64,000 bases of DNA from Oscheius dolichura (GCA_932521035.1 OW051494.1:8914001-8978000), one strand, 5' to 3'; shown: positions 1 to 10,966, counted from the first letter of the stretch. Made by a program: numbers and translations. The notes: generated by a model from the sequence alone, not told the origin.

Positions 1-2
1 TC

Positions 3-155
3 ACGATTGACATTGATAAAGTGGAAGCGGTAGCCGATAGGTACGGTGTGACGGCTGTTCCTGCTTCTCACATCGTCAAGAGAGGAAAATCGACGAAGGA
101 TACTCGTGGAAACCTCAGCGAGCAGGAATTGAAGGACTTCATCGCGAAGAAGTGA
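3..155 (+). CDS. Thioredoxin, C-terminal exon (partial)
   Basis: The frame enters from the left edge and ends at a TGA at 153-155, giving 51 residues. It reads TIDIDKVEAVADRYGVTAVP and then a Lys-rich tail ending in LKDFIAKK. This is the C-terminal half of a thioredoxin fold: the acidic strand, the RYGVTAVP segment with the cis-proline that faces the active site, and the last helix. The CxxC active site would lie upstream of the window. Thioredoxins are small cytosolic disulfide reductases. Where most family members have AVPTF, this one reads AVPASHIVKRGK. No intron is visible in this piece, and the start of the gene cannot be seen. Confidence 0.8.
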   Translation, partial: TIDIDKVEAVADRYGVTAVPASHIVKRGKSTKDTRGNLSEQELKDFIAKK

Positions 156-412
156 TTCCGGAATGGAAAACGGGGAGACATATAAATGATTGTGATTCCT
201 CCTCCACGAGACCGTTTTCGCAATCAATTTTCTTCCCTGGGAAATCGCCTTGGCCTCGCTGCGGTCAGTTTTTCTCCTTTACATGGACAGCTCTTTGTTC
301 TTCTTCGTTGGAAGTGATCCCAAAAAGCAGGTCGGTAATTTTGGAGCGGGTCGCGGTCAGTACGAGTCACGAAGAGGGGCCCACAGCCACCGGCCTTGCC
401 TTTTCCGCTTTA

Positions 413-513
413 TTGCCTTCCTGCTAGAGGAAAGCGATTCCAAAATTTCTTCTCGTCCTCTATTTTCATAGGGTCGGAAAGTAGTTAGTACCTCAAACTT
501 GGGTAATTAAACC
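413..513 (-). ncRNA. SL1 spliced-leader RNA gene, copy A
   Basis: Read on the minus strand, the exact 22-nt SL1 leader occupies 513-492 and is followed by the splice donor GGTAC. Further on are the Sm-binding site AAATTTTGGAA and a closing hairpin (CTTTCCT, loop CTAGC, AGGAAGG) ending in GGCAA. The total is 101 nt, as expected for a nematode SL RNA. The RNA donates its leader to pre-mRNA 5' ends by trans-splicing. This copy has small differences in stem II (TTTCCGACC) and in the last hairpin compared with the other five. Confidence 0.95.
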
Positions 514-559
514 AACGATGGCTGCCAGTCTCAGGTGGTAAGAGATGGCCGCTGCCGAG
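514..559 (-). promoter_or_regulatory. SL RNA A promoter with PSE-like element
   Basis: CTCGGCAG (minus strand, 559-552) begins exactly 46 bp before the SL start. The 14-bp palindrome seen at -28 in copies B, C, E and F is absent here. Confidence 0.8.
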
Positions 560-1110
560 ACTGTACAGGCGATGTTTCGTTTTCAGCTGACAGAAAAGCG
601 AGAGGAAAGTGAGAGAGAATTGGGAGGAAGAGAGGCCGATAGCTGCGTTGCCTGCGGCTGACCGCGGCTTCCTGTTTACTTCAGTTCTGTCCGACTCTTG
701 TCCATTTTTCTTCTTCTTTACTCCTATTTTTTTAATCCTTTTTTACTATTTTTCTTTTAATTTTATTTCCAACTTTATTTTCCGCCATATCCGACTGTCA
801 AACCCCTCAAAAACAGACTTTCCCCCGCCATTCTCCCGTCTGTTCTTGTGAAGAAAGAGAAGAAGAATGACACGAACGTCTACTGTCTGCTATTGGTTTC
901 CTGGACAATAAAATGTTAAAAAGAGAAGTAAACTGTCAGGGTAACCGGGGGAAATGACACGAATGAACTACAACTGGAAGATTAGAGTCGAGCTGCGATT
1001 GAATTCGAGTTGGCTGGAATTTGGATTCCCCCTTCGGGGATCTGGGGATAATACTGGAGTGAGCCTGGAGTGGGACACGGCGTTCCGTTCTTATTTATCC
1101 GTCCTGTTTG

Positions 1111-1211
1111 TTGCCTCCCTTCACGAGGGAAGCGGTTCCAAAATTTCTACTCGTCCTCTATTTTCATAGGGTCGGAAGGTAGTTAGTACCTCAAACTTGG
1201 GTAATTAAACC
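1111..1211 (-). ncRNA. SL1 spliced-leader RNA gene, copy B
   Basis: On the minus strand the 22-nt SL1 leader lies at 1211-1190, followed by GGTACTAACTACC, the stem II region around CCTATGAAAATAGAGG, the Sm site AAATTTTGGAA and a terminal hairpin with CTTCCCT/AGGGAGG stems. It is 101 nt long with no defect visible. It lies 0.6 kb from copy A in the same orientation, with the intervening DNA not obviously duplicated. Confidence 0.96.
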
Positions 1212-1257
1212 GATGAGGGGGCCCGCTATCAGCTGATAGAGCAGGAAGACTGCCGAG
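1212..1257 (-). promoter_or_regulatory. SL RNA B promoter: PSE-like element and palindrome
   Basis: CTCGGCAG starts 46 bp before the leader (1257). The palindrome CTATCAGCTGATAG occupies -28 to -15. Confidence 0.82.
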
Positions 1258-2790
1258 ACAAGATTGGGGGGTCTCTAGACTGGAGAAAACCGAACAGGGA
1301 GTCACACGCTTATCGTCTTGTCTTCATATCTTATAAATTCTCTACTCCACTCCTCCACCTGAAAGGAACCTTCCAGACTCTTTTTCTGCTTGTTTTTTCC
1401 CTCCTGGCTCCATTTATAGAACCCTATCAAGTGGAATAAACATCTTCTCAGGTTTCAGTCTGTTCCTACTCTTTTCCCAGTTTGAACTGTACAGTCCCCC
1501 CTCAGCTGGAGACGATTCCTAGTCATTCTTTTCTTGCTTTATGCTTGGCGTCTGGTCTTTGTTTCTCCACGTAGTATCTCAAAACAAGGCCCCCGGCAGT
1601 GGACAGCTGTTGCCAGAGCCCCACCGAAATGCCGTGTTGTTTATAGTCTGCTCCCTGGGGATTTTCGCCGGCTAAAGAACGACTTCCGTTTCTGATAAGA
1701 GACCCGTTGGGTAGAATTGGATATAGTTACAGTAATTTTTGAATTAATGAGCTGATAATCCTAAGGTCCAAGAACAAAAATACCAGAAATTTGTGGAATT
1801 CCCCCTTGAAAAAGACTGCTCTCCTTCAAAAGCGTCTCTTTCTACAGTATCCAAATTCATTCATTTCAGAACTGGCATATTTCCTGTTCTTTTTTTTAAC
1901 CAAACAGTAGTAAACCTATGGTTGCGCAGAAAACGGCCGCAATCCATCTGGTAAGGCTTGACTTGAGACTTTCGAGCCAAAATTACGGCAAAAATCAATA
2001 TATTTCCCACCGGAAAACACTATAAACAGTGTGATTAGACATCTTATCTCATATCAGTAGATATCGCAGTAAGTTTTTAATTTTGGGAATCTAAAAAATG
2101 GTTCTTTAGATCTATTGCTCATCTGGTTATGATCAACAAGACGAATAAGTTGTAATGTTTCCTGCCAGTAATGAAGGAAGAACAAATTGAGCCCGTAAGA
2201 CACTAAAATGGATAAATTTAAAGGAACCATCAGGGAACTTATTCCTTGTTGGATTGTAGATTGGTTCTGAAAGCGCTTGGGTTACTGTAGACTCCATAAA
2301 ACATGAATACTGGAAGGAAAACTCACAGTAGACATGATTTTAGTCGAAGGTTTATAGCAATTGCCAATTGGGTAGGAGGGGGGTGGCCCGGAGTCGCCTT
2401 TTATAGCCCCGTCGGCGGACCTCATCTGGTAAATAGGTTGTCCATTTCGCAAAGGGCACCTAAAGCCAGCCGTCCCCTTTTTCTATGGAAGAACAAGAAT
2501 GTCACGTGATCGGGAGAGGGAGGCCGGCAAAATACAGAGGACATCCGTATAAATAGCAGACTGGGAGAAGCAGAGACACAACTTATTGAGAGTGTTGGTT
2601 ATTGAACTGAGACTGCAAACGTAGGAAAGGAGAAGGGGTTTCCGTATTTCTGTTATACCATAAGGGTAAAACGTTTACGCAGCAACAACGGGTGAAGTCG
2701 GCGGCAACCGCGGCTGGCTGCTTTGGCGGCAGAGAAATTGAATGGAAGAAGCGGAACCTCACTCTACAGAAATTAAAATCTGGTTGATTA
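1258..2790. other. Intergenic, no gene recognised
   Basis: AT-rich DNA between SL RNA B and the kelch gene. Open frames are short and without codon or domain character. I see no convincing RNA gene or terminal repeats. Confidence 0.5.
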
Positions 2791-2835
2791 GCAATACTTT
2801 AAATGGAGGGAAAGATTTATTTGTTTAATAGGGGA

Positions 2836-4161
2836 TTACTCTGTGTAATTATAAAGGATATCAGCCAAATGGCGGGGAATAACAATTGAAGACATATTAA
2901 AGCACCGATTGGGAAGCTGGGGACCCTCTCTCCAGCTTTTTCCATTAAATATTTCAGTTTTATCGAGGACTTTGTCTGTGTCATTATATCCTCCAATTAC
3001 AAAAATCTCATTGTCAAGGACTTCTGCAGAAAAGGTATTTCGAGGTTGTTTCATTGGCGGCAGTTCTTTCCATGTTTCTTTTCCTTCTAGATTACTCACT
3101 TCCAGTACAGTATTGACATCTGTATTTCCATCATGACCTCCCATTAAAATCAGATTATTTCCATAAGAAACGAGAGAATGACCACTGAGATATGCTGGTA
3201 TATCATTCAGCTCCGTCCAGACACCACTCTCCGGGTCGAAACATCCCACACTTTTCAAACGAGTTAAACCATCTTCCAATCCACCACAGACAATGAATTT
3301 GCCATTATGAACTGCTGCAGCTGCACTATTTCGCGAATATTTCATGTCCCTAAAATATTGATTTGCCCTGATTGAGCCTTGTATCAGATGTTGTATCATC
3401 TCGTTTGAGAGACTCGTCTTGAGTGTGGATCAGGGCTGGGCGGGATGGCCATTTCAAAACGGGACGGGACGGGACTCGTCCCCCAAAAAACGGAATGAAA
3501 GGGGACGGGAATCCCGCACAGCCCAGGTGTGGATCTTGTTTGGTCCCGAGACAGACTCGTGATCACGTCTCGCTCTAATAACTCTTTTACTCGTCCAAGC
3601 CTAGTTTTATTTTGGGCTTTTTTCCAACTACCGGGGTTTCAACTACGAGACCATTTGGCACTTTCACGGACAAAAACGCCTGAATTCCAGGTTGAAATTT
3701 CAAAACAGGGGCATCTCGCTCGCCAAGTTTCCAAATGGTCCCGTAGTCAAAAACCGGCCGTTGGAAACCGAGAAGAAGAGAAAAAATGGGGAAAAATATT
3801 CAACTTACGGCATTTTAATCCATTTGTTCTCCTTCGGATCATATCTTTCCACACTTTTCAAATTCCTTTCTCCAAATACCCAGATGGATCCATTCCATTC
3901 CAGGAAACTATTTATAATATGACCTCGTTCCTCATTCATATCTGCCAATCGTATCCATTTCAATGTTTTGTTATCCAATTTGTATAATTCTTTCTTCATA
4001 TCGTAACCACCGAATATATAGATCTCTCCATCCAGATATACTGCACCTCCGGCTTCAAATCTTTTCGGTAATTTCAATGCCAATTTGATCCATTTGTCTT
4101 GTTTCAAAATGACTATTTCATCACTTACTCTGTTATCTTTTTCTCCTCCAAGGATTAGAAT
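2836..4161 (-). CDS. Kelch-repeat protein, copy 1
   Basis: Two clear exons. The first, 4161-3809, starts after TTTTAG, reads ILILGGEKDNRVSDEIVIL and continues through kelch motifs with LDGEIYIFGG and WNGSIWVFGE; it ends at GTAAGT. The second, about 3400-2836, holds HNGKFIVCGG, YGNNLILMGG and LDNEIFVIGG and ends at a TAA. That makes five or six blades of a kelch beta-propeller, a protein-interaction fold often used as the substrate arm of Cullin-3 ligases. No BTB domain is visible. Possible 5' exons lie at 4489-4450 (MATNPSEANIQQG) and near 4408-4320. The exon join across 3400-3808 is unresolved, because a CGGGA-rich repeat at 3428-3524 lies there and phases do not match simply. The segment 2793-4195 is duplicated at 54142-55445. 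Confidence 0.7.
3426..3526. repeat. Short inverted-end element with CGGGA monomers
   Basis: It begins CAGGGCTGGGCGGGAT and ends with the imperfect reverse complement ATCCCGCACAGCCCAG. Between them are tandem CGGGA units. A close copy lies at 54782-54957 in the duplicated kelch gene. Confidence 0.6.
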
Positions 4162-5018
4162 CTAAAAGAATGTTAATTATTCTATTCCCCAATTCCCCAC
4201 CACTCCATTATCCACTTGTCTTGGATTCAATTGTCTTTTTTCTTCCAAAGGAACGGGTCTCGCCTGGATTGTAAGACGATCTTCATTTTGTTTTCCTTCG
4301 ATCCTCCAAACTAAACATTAGTAACACTGAAAAGTATTAGATCTGGCTGACTTTTGTGAGAAATCTCTGCGCTGCCCTCTTGTAAAGCCGTTATAGCATC
4401 GGAAACTGAAATTTCTCTCGAGTTCTAAAAGGTTTCAATGATTTCTCACCCCCTTGTTGAATATTCGCTTCAGAAGGATTAGTTGCCATTAGAGTAGCTG
4501 AATAGTTTATGGAAAGATTGAGAAATGGGAAAAGTCGATTTGAACAAGGGAAGAGGCAGGCAACGTCGTCCTTGATAAGGGAGACTTTGATAAGAAACGG
4601 AAATTGTTGCAGCTGTCGAGTTTGCGAGTGTTTGGCTAGTATAATTTTATCCATCATCTCTTGTAATAGAAGCGCTTCATATCATAGGCGGTCTATGTCC
4701 ACTCTGTCAGTATCTTGTATCTGTCCTCGAAATGACCGTCCCCCTAGGTAATATCTTCATTTCTTTCCTGGAATCCTATCTTCCACGGCTAAACATAATT
4801 CATTGTCGAGAATTACTGTGAAAAGTCAATATCCTAAAAGATAGCCGTGATTTGGTTATATTTTAACTGAACCAGTATTGTTCCCTTTTGGTACCCTCCT
4901 TGTAAACGCAAATAACACTTTTTGTTGAGATTTCTCTTTTTCCAACAAACGAATCTTATATTTATTTTTGTTTGTAAATAAAACAGATTGAACGGGGTAC
5001 TACAGATGGGGAAAACGG

Positions 5019-5658
5019 TTACTTCGCCGGAGGGAGGAGCTCCTTTACCACGGGACGAGTTAAACTGCGTCCTCCATCGATAATTATACACTGGCCAACA
5101 ATGTATTCCGACTTGGCCCTGTCTGCCAAGAAAAGGATCAGCTCTCCGACTTCCTTTGGATGGGCAGCTCGTCCAATTGGCATCTGGGTTCGGTCAGAAC
5201 ACATCAGCTCCATCATTTTGTCTTCGAATTCTTGTGGCACCCCCATTCGGTCCAAAAATTTGGTTCTCGTCAAGCCAGGGCTGAAATTCTTTTCATTTTG
5301 AGCTCCAACTCGATTTCTTACTTGACACAATTAACCCTGATGCCTTTCTCAATGAAAGCCATAGCCATGGAGCGGGTAAGATGATCCAGGCCGGCCTTGG
5401 CGACGGAATAATACGGGAAATAGACGCTGGGATCGGTTGAAGCAATGCTGGAGACGTTTACGGCACTTCCTTGGGTTTTTTCAAGATGAGGAAGAGCTAG
5501 TTTTGTCAGAGCGAGGACACTAAAAGGGGGAAATGATATTAAATCCCAGGAAAGACCTACGATCGGAGGTTAAGATTGATAATGCAGTCAAAATCTTCCA
5601 AAGAGGCGTCAAAGGACGACTTATTGGCTCCCTGACCAGCTGCTCCAGCATTGTTTAC
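5019..5658 (-). CDS. Short-chain dehydrogenase/reductase (SDR), 3' exons
   Basis: Three exons with matching phases: 5658-5561, 5519-5322 and 5280-5019. They contain the SDR landmarks NNAG (in VNNAGAAGQ), the catalytic Ser (NVSSIAS), the YxxxK pair (YYSVAKAGLDH), the VNxxxPGLTRT strand and the C-terminal IIIDGGRSL. Classical SDRs are NAD(P)H-dependent oxidoreductases of alcohols, steroids or sugars. The substrate cannot be told from sequence. The N-terminal exon with the TGxxxGIG cofactor loop should lie right of 5658, but a dispersed repeat starts there and I find no candidate before 6.7 kb. The gene is either 5'-truncated or has a long first intron. Confidence 0.75.
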
Positions 5659-5664
5659 CTGAAA

Positions 5665-6742
5665 ATTGGAATTTGCTTTTTAAGGAACTGCCAGGGACCT
5701 AAAACAACTTGGGCTTGAAAAATGCGCCTTTTTCTCCTGATCGCGATGGTTTATTTATTTTTGCATATGGACGGATTTCTTCATATCTGTCGAAATAAAT
5801 TGGACTGTCGGAAAGGTCAAACGGTCAATCCGTACAGACAGACAGACAGACAGACATCTGCCCATTATTAGGGTAGGAGAAGCAGCAACGGGCGCCTTCG
5901 GTGCCCTCGGTTTGACCATGCTTGGCTCGGGGCGGGTGGACGCGGAATGTAAGATACTTGGCAGGAAAGGAAATTAAGGAGCACGTGAAAATGGAGGAAG
6001 AGGCGAACGACAGCTCCCCTTACGAGTGATTATCCTTTGATCATTCGCAACCGAGCAGAACGGACGCGGGGGATAGGAAAGACCAAGTGGGGGACGGTGA
6101 GGTAGAGGGAATGGTGTGGACAGCAGAGATAGATAAACGGGTGAAGTAAAGAGAGCGGGAGAGAGAGAAGAAGCAACGCGCGAGGAAGGAGAAGAGGAAG
6201 CGGGCAAAGGACTGCGAGAGTGGAACAAAGGGAGGGACGGGGAGGACGGAACGAGCGGAAGGGACTGGACGGGGGGAGGGGGAAAAGCGGACGGGGCTTC
6301 CAAGCGCGAGGTAAAACCACAGTTGGCGCAGCCAACGTCCAGCCGAAGACCCCCCGCAGGGGGGTCGAAACGGCTGGTGAGAGATGAAAGACCTAGTTAC
6401 CCCTTGTATTAAGTAGATATTAAAGGTGTAATAGACAAGACTTTACTGATGATAAGCAGACACCTTCGTAGATGGCTACAATTTCGAACTGCCCCTTTTT
6501 GGGGGCGTGGCTGCGGGCTGGTGGATGGGAGTTGGAGCGCGGTTTACGCGACACTCCGGGGGGCCGCGCGGGACCACTGAAGGTGGGAAGTAGGGGGATT
6601 ATATACGTACAACAATTGATATTGGAATATTGGATTAATTGATTATTGAATATTTGCCGAAATCATGGAATAAAAGAAGAATTATCAGGTTTTCGGTGAA
6701 GTTTTTTATTCATTTATATCTCGGAAATTTATTACCAAACGG
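5665..6742. other. Repeat-rich intergenic stretch
   Basis: At 5685-5785 there is a repeat headed CTGCCAGGGACCTAAAACAA, seen again at 63500-63600. At 5836-5860 there is a CAGA tandem tract followed by CATCTGCCCATTATTA, and a relative lies at 56460-56520. From 5980 to 6310 the DNA is purine-rich on this strand. Its complementary open frames are Pro/Ser/Leu low complexity and look non-coding. Two adjacent hairpins at 6323-6377 are listed separately. Confidence 0.5.
6323..6377. other. Two adjacent strong hairpins
   Basis: TTGGC-gca-GCCAA (6323-6335) is followed by a two-part stem: CCAGCCG (6339-6345) pairs with CGGCTGG (6371-6377), enclosing GACCCCCC-gca-GGGGGGTC. Both apical loops are GCA. There are no base-pair mismatches within the helices. 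I do not recognise an RNA family. Confidence 0.45.
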
Positions 6743-7819
6743 CTACTTTTTCTTTTGAGGACCTCTCGGCGGCTGTTTTCTAGCTGGAGGCTGCTGCGGC
6801 TTCTCTTTAATTGCTTTCTTCTTTTGTTGTATTGATTTCGGCGGTATCTCGCCGGTTTCCTTCTCCGTGTCCTCGTGTTGCTGCCAAGGGAACGGCTCTT
6901 CTAAAGCACCAATAGCATCGAGTGTAAACTCCAGACTGTTGAGCAGCTTGTCGTAGTCTGGCATTTGTGTAGTAGTCAACTGTTGAGCATACTCAAGAAT
7001 TTCGAGGAAGTCAGGCGGAAGCTTCTCGCACAGATCTGCGAGTGCTGTGCTCCTTTTTGAAAGAACGAGTGCTTCATGAGAAGCATTCTTTGCCCATGGC
7101 AAACCCCGACAGAGGTCAACACCACTATAAATGGTGGATATTCTGAAAAGTGTAATCATTTCAATCGAAATTACGAATATAAACTATTTTCTAGGAATTC
7201 GGAATTTGCTTTTTACTGAAATAATAATTACACAAAACATACGACCCAGTCCCCTGCTATCCTACTTCGAAAGATGGTCTCGTCAAAATTCCCCGCTTAA
7301 AGGAACTCACATGTGCCCTTGTTCTATTTCATCGTGGGCTCGCAGAGGAGCATAGCGATAGGTACCCAAGAACCGTACGCTCGTCCGGGGAAGCTTTGGA
7401 ACTCTTCGGCATCTGTCTTCCATTACCACTTCCCTGGCTAAACCGAAGACGATGATTTTGATGACTCCTTCTTCATGTTCTCCTCCAAATTTGATGGTTC
7501 AATATCCCGATGTACATATCCGGACTTATGTAGTACTTGGAGGCCCTACAATTTGAATCATAAATATCGGAAAAATAGCACAGTACAGATAAAACCTGCA
7601 TCACTATTTGTAATACCGTCACTGGCTTGAACAGACGATTGACAGTTTGCCGCCGTAGCTTGAGCAATGCTCAACTTTGAGCGCCGTGTAAAGCAATACC
7701 TCCTCTCGAGATCCCAACAAGTCCGCGGCAAAAACTTGGCCGTACGTTCCCTGTCCAAGCTTGTGCTTGATAGAAAACACACCGCCAACTATATCGCCGA
7801 CTTGGATCGGGCCATCGTC
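6743..7819 (-). pseudogene. Casein-kinase-1-like gene, decayed
   Basis: Exon 7819 leftwards reads GDIVGGVFSIKHKLGQGTYG and then ALKVE, the glycine loop and VAIK-type lysine. About ten bases later the homology resumes in another frame with LKLRRQTVNRLF, the region before the catalytic loop. Some 60 residues (beta-4 to hinge) are therefore missing. After a 41-bp intron come LHKSGYVHRDIEPSN, where the usual HRDIKPSN lysine is Glu, and IVFGLAR, where the DFG aspartate is Val. The C-lobe follows (GTYRYAPLRAHDE, RGLPWAKN), and the tail is KQPPRGPQKKK. An exon with WKYSDTFNQGFLR near 7960-7885 may precede it. Worm CK1 families are large and often testis-expressed. This copy cannot be catalytic as written. 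Confidence 0.75.
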
Positions 7820-8059
7820 CTGAAAAGTTTCAAATTAATATTATTTTGGGAAGTGCCGTTTCCGCGGAAATTTAACCATTTACCCTCAAGAAACCCTGAT
7901 TGAAAGTGTCACTGTATTTCCATTGACCACCGTACTACATGAGAGGCCAGTAATATTCTCGGCGGTGAAACGGGGTCCTGATCGACCAGGGCCGGTCGCA
8001 ATGATTTTTGAGCAATGGAAATGTGCCATAAAAGGGATAGAAACTTGCGCAGATCGCCA

Positions 8060-8476
8060 TCAAACAGTAGTTGGGTTAAATCCAGGGTATGAGTCTCCAG
8101 CCAGTAATACAAAATTAAAACGTACGTTTTTGCCTGCTGGCAGGCGGGTTCCCTTTAGATTATCTTCAGCTTTCTTTTGATCTCTCCTCTGCTCTCCGTA
8201 ATATTTAGGCCTGTTTGCAGTATAGATAAGAGATACAACCCAGATCATAGCCATAATTTCAGTCACAATAACAGCAATAATATAAACAACGATCCATGTA
8301 GACACTGAAAATGATTCTCGTCGAGGTAGAAAGTACAGTAATCGATAAGAAGAATTTTTCGCTGTAACTTCCATAAATCTTGATAGTATTTCCTTGTTAT
8401 CTGATATTTTCCATAACTCTAAAGTTGAAAAGGGAGACTGTGGCTGAAAAATTAGCAAAGAGGGTTGAAATGCCAC
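8060..8476 (-). CDS. Hypothetical single-pass membrane protein
   Basis: An open frame of 138 codons with one hydrophobic segment of about 25 residues (around VVYIIAVIVTEIMAMIWVVS, residues 62-81), followed by a basic stretch (QRRDQKKAEDNLKG). This fits a type-I/III single-pass topology. I see no domain. The part after about residue 110 may be intronic or chance. It is not matched by other sequence in the window. It could also be one exon of a longer gene. Confidence 0.3.
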   Translation of the reverse strand: MAFQPSLLIFQPQSPFSTLELWKISDNKEILSRFMEVTAKNSSYRLLYFLPRRESFSVSTWIVVYIIAVIVTEIMAMIWVVSLIYTANRPKYYGEQRRDQKKAEDNLKGTRLPAGKNVRFNFVLLAGDSYPGFNPTTV

Positions 8477-8479
8477 TTC

Positions 8480-9178
8480 AACGACCGCAGAATTGAAACA
8501 GACGGGAAATTGCGCTGTTTACGTGGGGTTTTCGAGGTTTTACCACCTTTCAAGAGTGGAGAACGGGTAAGCTGATTGGATACAGTATTTATTTCCTATT
8601 TCAGAAGTCGTGTTTGGTTTTATAGCCGATTTTCAACGGCGATTCCACGGTGAATGATCAATTTCTTCCTCCGCTACAGGACCTGCTACAGGACCTCACG
8701 CAAAATTTAAAATTCCTACAGTAATCTCGGACCACTTTACGAAAAGTTTGGCTATGAACAAGAACTTTGCGAAACAGTGGAAGTCGCATCGGAAATATTC
8801 TAACGGTTCTCTGTTTTTTTTCCTATAAAGATGTTTTTGGAAATGGTTACGGTAGAAACGTTAGATTCTTCTGACCGGCCGTGTAGCGGAGCCGGATACT
8901 GTTCATTGCCCGTGGAAATCCCATTGGGACTGGATTACAATGGTACTGTGGTCGTGTTTAAACGGTTTCTCCTTTTTTTTTAAATTTATCAGGAAAACTA
9001 AAAACTGTACAAACTAGTTTTTGGATATCCATAAATGACTAGGAATTGACCAAGCTTTTTGAACCCAAGACCGGATCCGGACCGAAAATTTTGCAGGAGC
9101 TCGGACCCGACCCGAAATGAAAAAGAATAGGGAATATCGATTGCGCTCCCCGTTGGTTTCTCTGTAATTGAAACATAC
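8480..9178. other. Intergenic, no gene recognised
   Basis: No frame with domain character. It may contain the downstream exon of the secreted protein starting at 9434, but I could not identify it. Confidence 0.4.
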
Positions 9179-9434
9179 CATTCGGTCCGCTTTGAAGATA
9201 AATCTCGTCAAACGACGGGGCCATCTCATTTTTTCCAAGAAATTTATCGATCGTCTCTTGTCCAGCTTGTGAGAAATTCAGGAAGACATGCTCATCTTGA
9301 TTTCGTAGCCTGCGATTTTCCATTGTACAATCGTTGGAATTGTCGTCTTTCAGCTCAAAGTTGCCTTTTAGCTGGTCACATTTCGGCAGCGTAATAGCAG
9401 CAGCAACAGCTAGGAAAAGCGACCACCAGAACAT
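9179..9434 (-). CDS. Small secreted protein, first exon
   Basis: It starts at MFWWSLFLAVAAAITLPKC, a good signal peptide with cleavage expected near ITLPKC. About 65 polar residues follow with two further Cys (CDQLKG, DCTMENRR) and FLNFSQAGQETIDKFLGKN. The exon ends at AATG|GTATGT (9179). The longer upstream frame to 9635 is low complexity and begins outside the signal peptide, so I prefer the ATG at 9434. The family is unknown and the next exon is not found. Confidence 0.5.
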
Positions 9435-9699
9435 CGACCAATGAATAGAATGACTAAATTTTTTAGTTACAAAATAGAGAAACGAAGATAAAAAGAAAAA
9501 GAGAGAGAGGGGAAGGGGAAGTTTTTGCGGAGAACCATTCCGTCGTCCTGGAGACGGCTCGAGACCGCGGCGTCGGGATCCGTTCGATGGTGATGCGATC
9601 GTTGTCGATGTCCTCCAGGCGGCCGGCGAAGACATCGAATATTGGTTGGATCTGTGACACTTTATATACCTCCAGCAGGCCCAAAAATGGACATGTTAA

Positions 9700-9925
9700 T
9701 GACGGAGAAGCAGACTTGGGGACCAAAGTTGGGGATGCGGAGTAGAGAGAAGCAGACGCGTCGAGACAGTCTCTATTTGACAGGGGAGAGAAGCAGAATG
9801 GGATTAAAACAGACACTTCTTGACAAGGAGAGAAGCAGAAGGGGATAGTGGCCAGACTGTAGAGGATTGGAAGAGAAGCAGAAACAGACTGTATAGACCG
9901 GAAGAGAGAAGCAGACAAGGAGATG
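9700..9925. repeat. Degenerate tandem repeat, AGAGAAGCAGA core
   Basis: The core (G/A)AGAGAAGCAGA recurs about six times at irregular 35-45 bp spacing, separated by diverged spacers. The frames across it are chance. Confidence 0.6.
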
Positions 9926-10168
9926 GCTGGCAGTATTGGTCAGGCTAGTGAAGAAGAACCTGCGAATGGGCGGGGGGACGTTAGATCCACTTTTGGGGTG
10001 CGCGACATTGCTTCCGCGGAAGTAATGTTGCACGTCCGGGAGGGATTGTTCTCTGCCCTTTCGGGCGGCGAACTCTACAGTTCACCAGTAACCAGTAACC
10101 AGGTACCTCCCCGACCTAGGTAACCTGGTGAACTTGCCATTCTGATCTAGAAACATGTAAATAATAGG
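9926..10168. other. Intergenic
   Basis: GC-rich, with a short duplication (ACCAGTAACCAGTAACCAGG near 10084). Nothing recognised. Confidence 0.35.
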
Positions 10169-10507
10169 TTAGATTACCAATTGAAATTCCGTGTCCCTCT
10201 GCATCTCTCTACAGCTGTCGAGCGAGATCGGCTCCAATCCCTCAAGCGAAACCAAGTGCACTCCCTCTTCTTTCTTTGCTTTGGCGATGTTCTTTTCTTC
10301 TCCAAAATGACGGCTAAGAGCGTGTCGAAGGCAGTCGGCGTCTTTTTTTGTTCTTTGCTGATCTCTTGCCATCATCTGGTCTTCTCAGTTCAGGATACGT
10401 CCTGTCTCCCATCTGTATAGACTCACAGAAGTCTTTGGAGAAGTTCTTCTTGCACTTGAGAGCATTCTTGTTCCTCAATTCTGCCCGACAATACGCCTGA
10501 AAGGGAA
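10169..10507 (-). CDS. Hypothetical protein exons, Lys-rich with Cys
   Basis: After CCCTTTCAG the minus strand reads AYCRAELRNKNALKCKKNF and SKDFCESIQMGDRTYPELRR, then KNKKRRRLP with a stop. The Cys spacing (C-x12-C-x8-C) is tidy but I cannot assign a family. An alternative frame to 10169 is Glu/Lys-rich. An upstream exon may lie at 10770-10640 (SYELVTACLAAKDQRKLRNK). Confidence is low because exon phases were not closed. Confidence 0.3.
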
Positions 10508-10789
10508 GTTGGGCTATAGAGATTGGGAGATGAATAACTCATGGTCTCCTTGGCACGGAGTGTGAACCATGAACTTTTCCACCAGCTCCCGCAATGTCGA
10601 ATGGGTAGTGGGGAAATGAGCTTGGCAGACCTTATCCATCTGAGCGACTGTCTTGATGTGTTTGACTATAGGGCGCCCATTTTTCTCTTTTATTTCTCAA
10701 TTTGCGTTGGTCTTTGGCAGCCAGGCAAGCAGTAACTAATTCGTAACTTGGCTGGAACTGCAATTCACCGGGTTTTAAAGGCAAAATTG

Positions 10790-10966
10790 AGTTATTCTTT
10801 GTGGTATCGGTGAACAGCTCTCTCTCTCAATTGCAACCACAGTAAAGAGAACGGCGCGCCTTGTTCCAATGACACCTGAGTTATTCCAGCAGAGCAGAGA
10901 TCCGCTCTCAGTTTCCTCTCGCTTTTCTGCCAACTGAAAACGAAAAATCGCCTGTACAGTTTTTCT
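10790..10966. repeat. Copy of the SL RNA A upstream flank, without SL RNA
   Basis: CTCGCTTTTCTG..CAACTGAAAACGAAA..ATCGCCTGTACAG matches, on the other strand, the DNA just upstream of the copy A PSE (560-615). Homology stops exactly where the PSE would begin, and no leader follows. Confidence 0.6.

Noticed and set aside
5836..5860. CRISPR-like or satellite array at the CAGA repeat
   Set aside because: A simple 4-bp microsatellite only.
5974..6335. Two long overlapping minus-strand frames, Pro/Ser/Leu-rich
   Set aside because: They lie in a polypurine tract, are open in two frames at once and have no domain. Composition alone explains them.
6339..6377. Hammerhead ribozyme, because GAAAC follows a stem
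   Set aside because: The CUGAUGA core strand and the third helix are absent.
7490..7540. Active kinase reading of the CK1-like gene
   Set aside because: Loss of the HRDxK lysine, the DFG aspartate and the whole hinge region cannot be repaired by any splice choice visible here.
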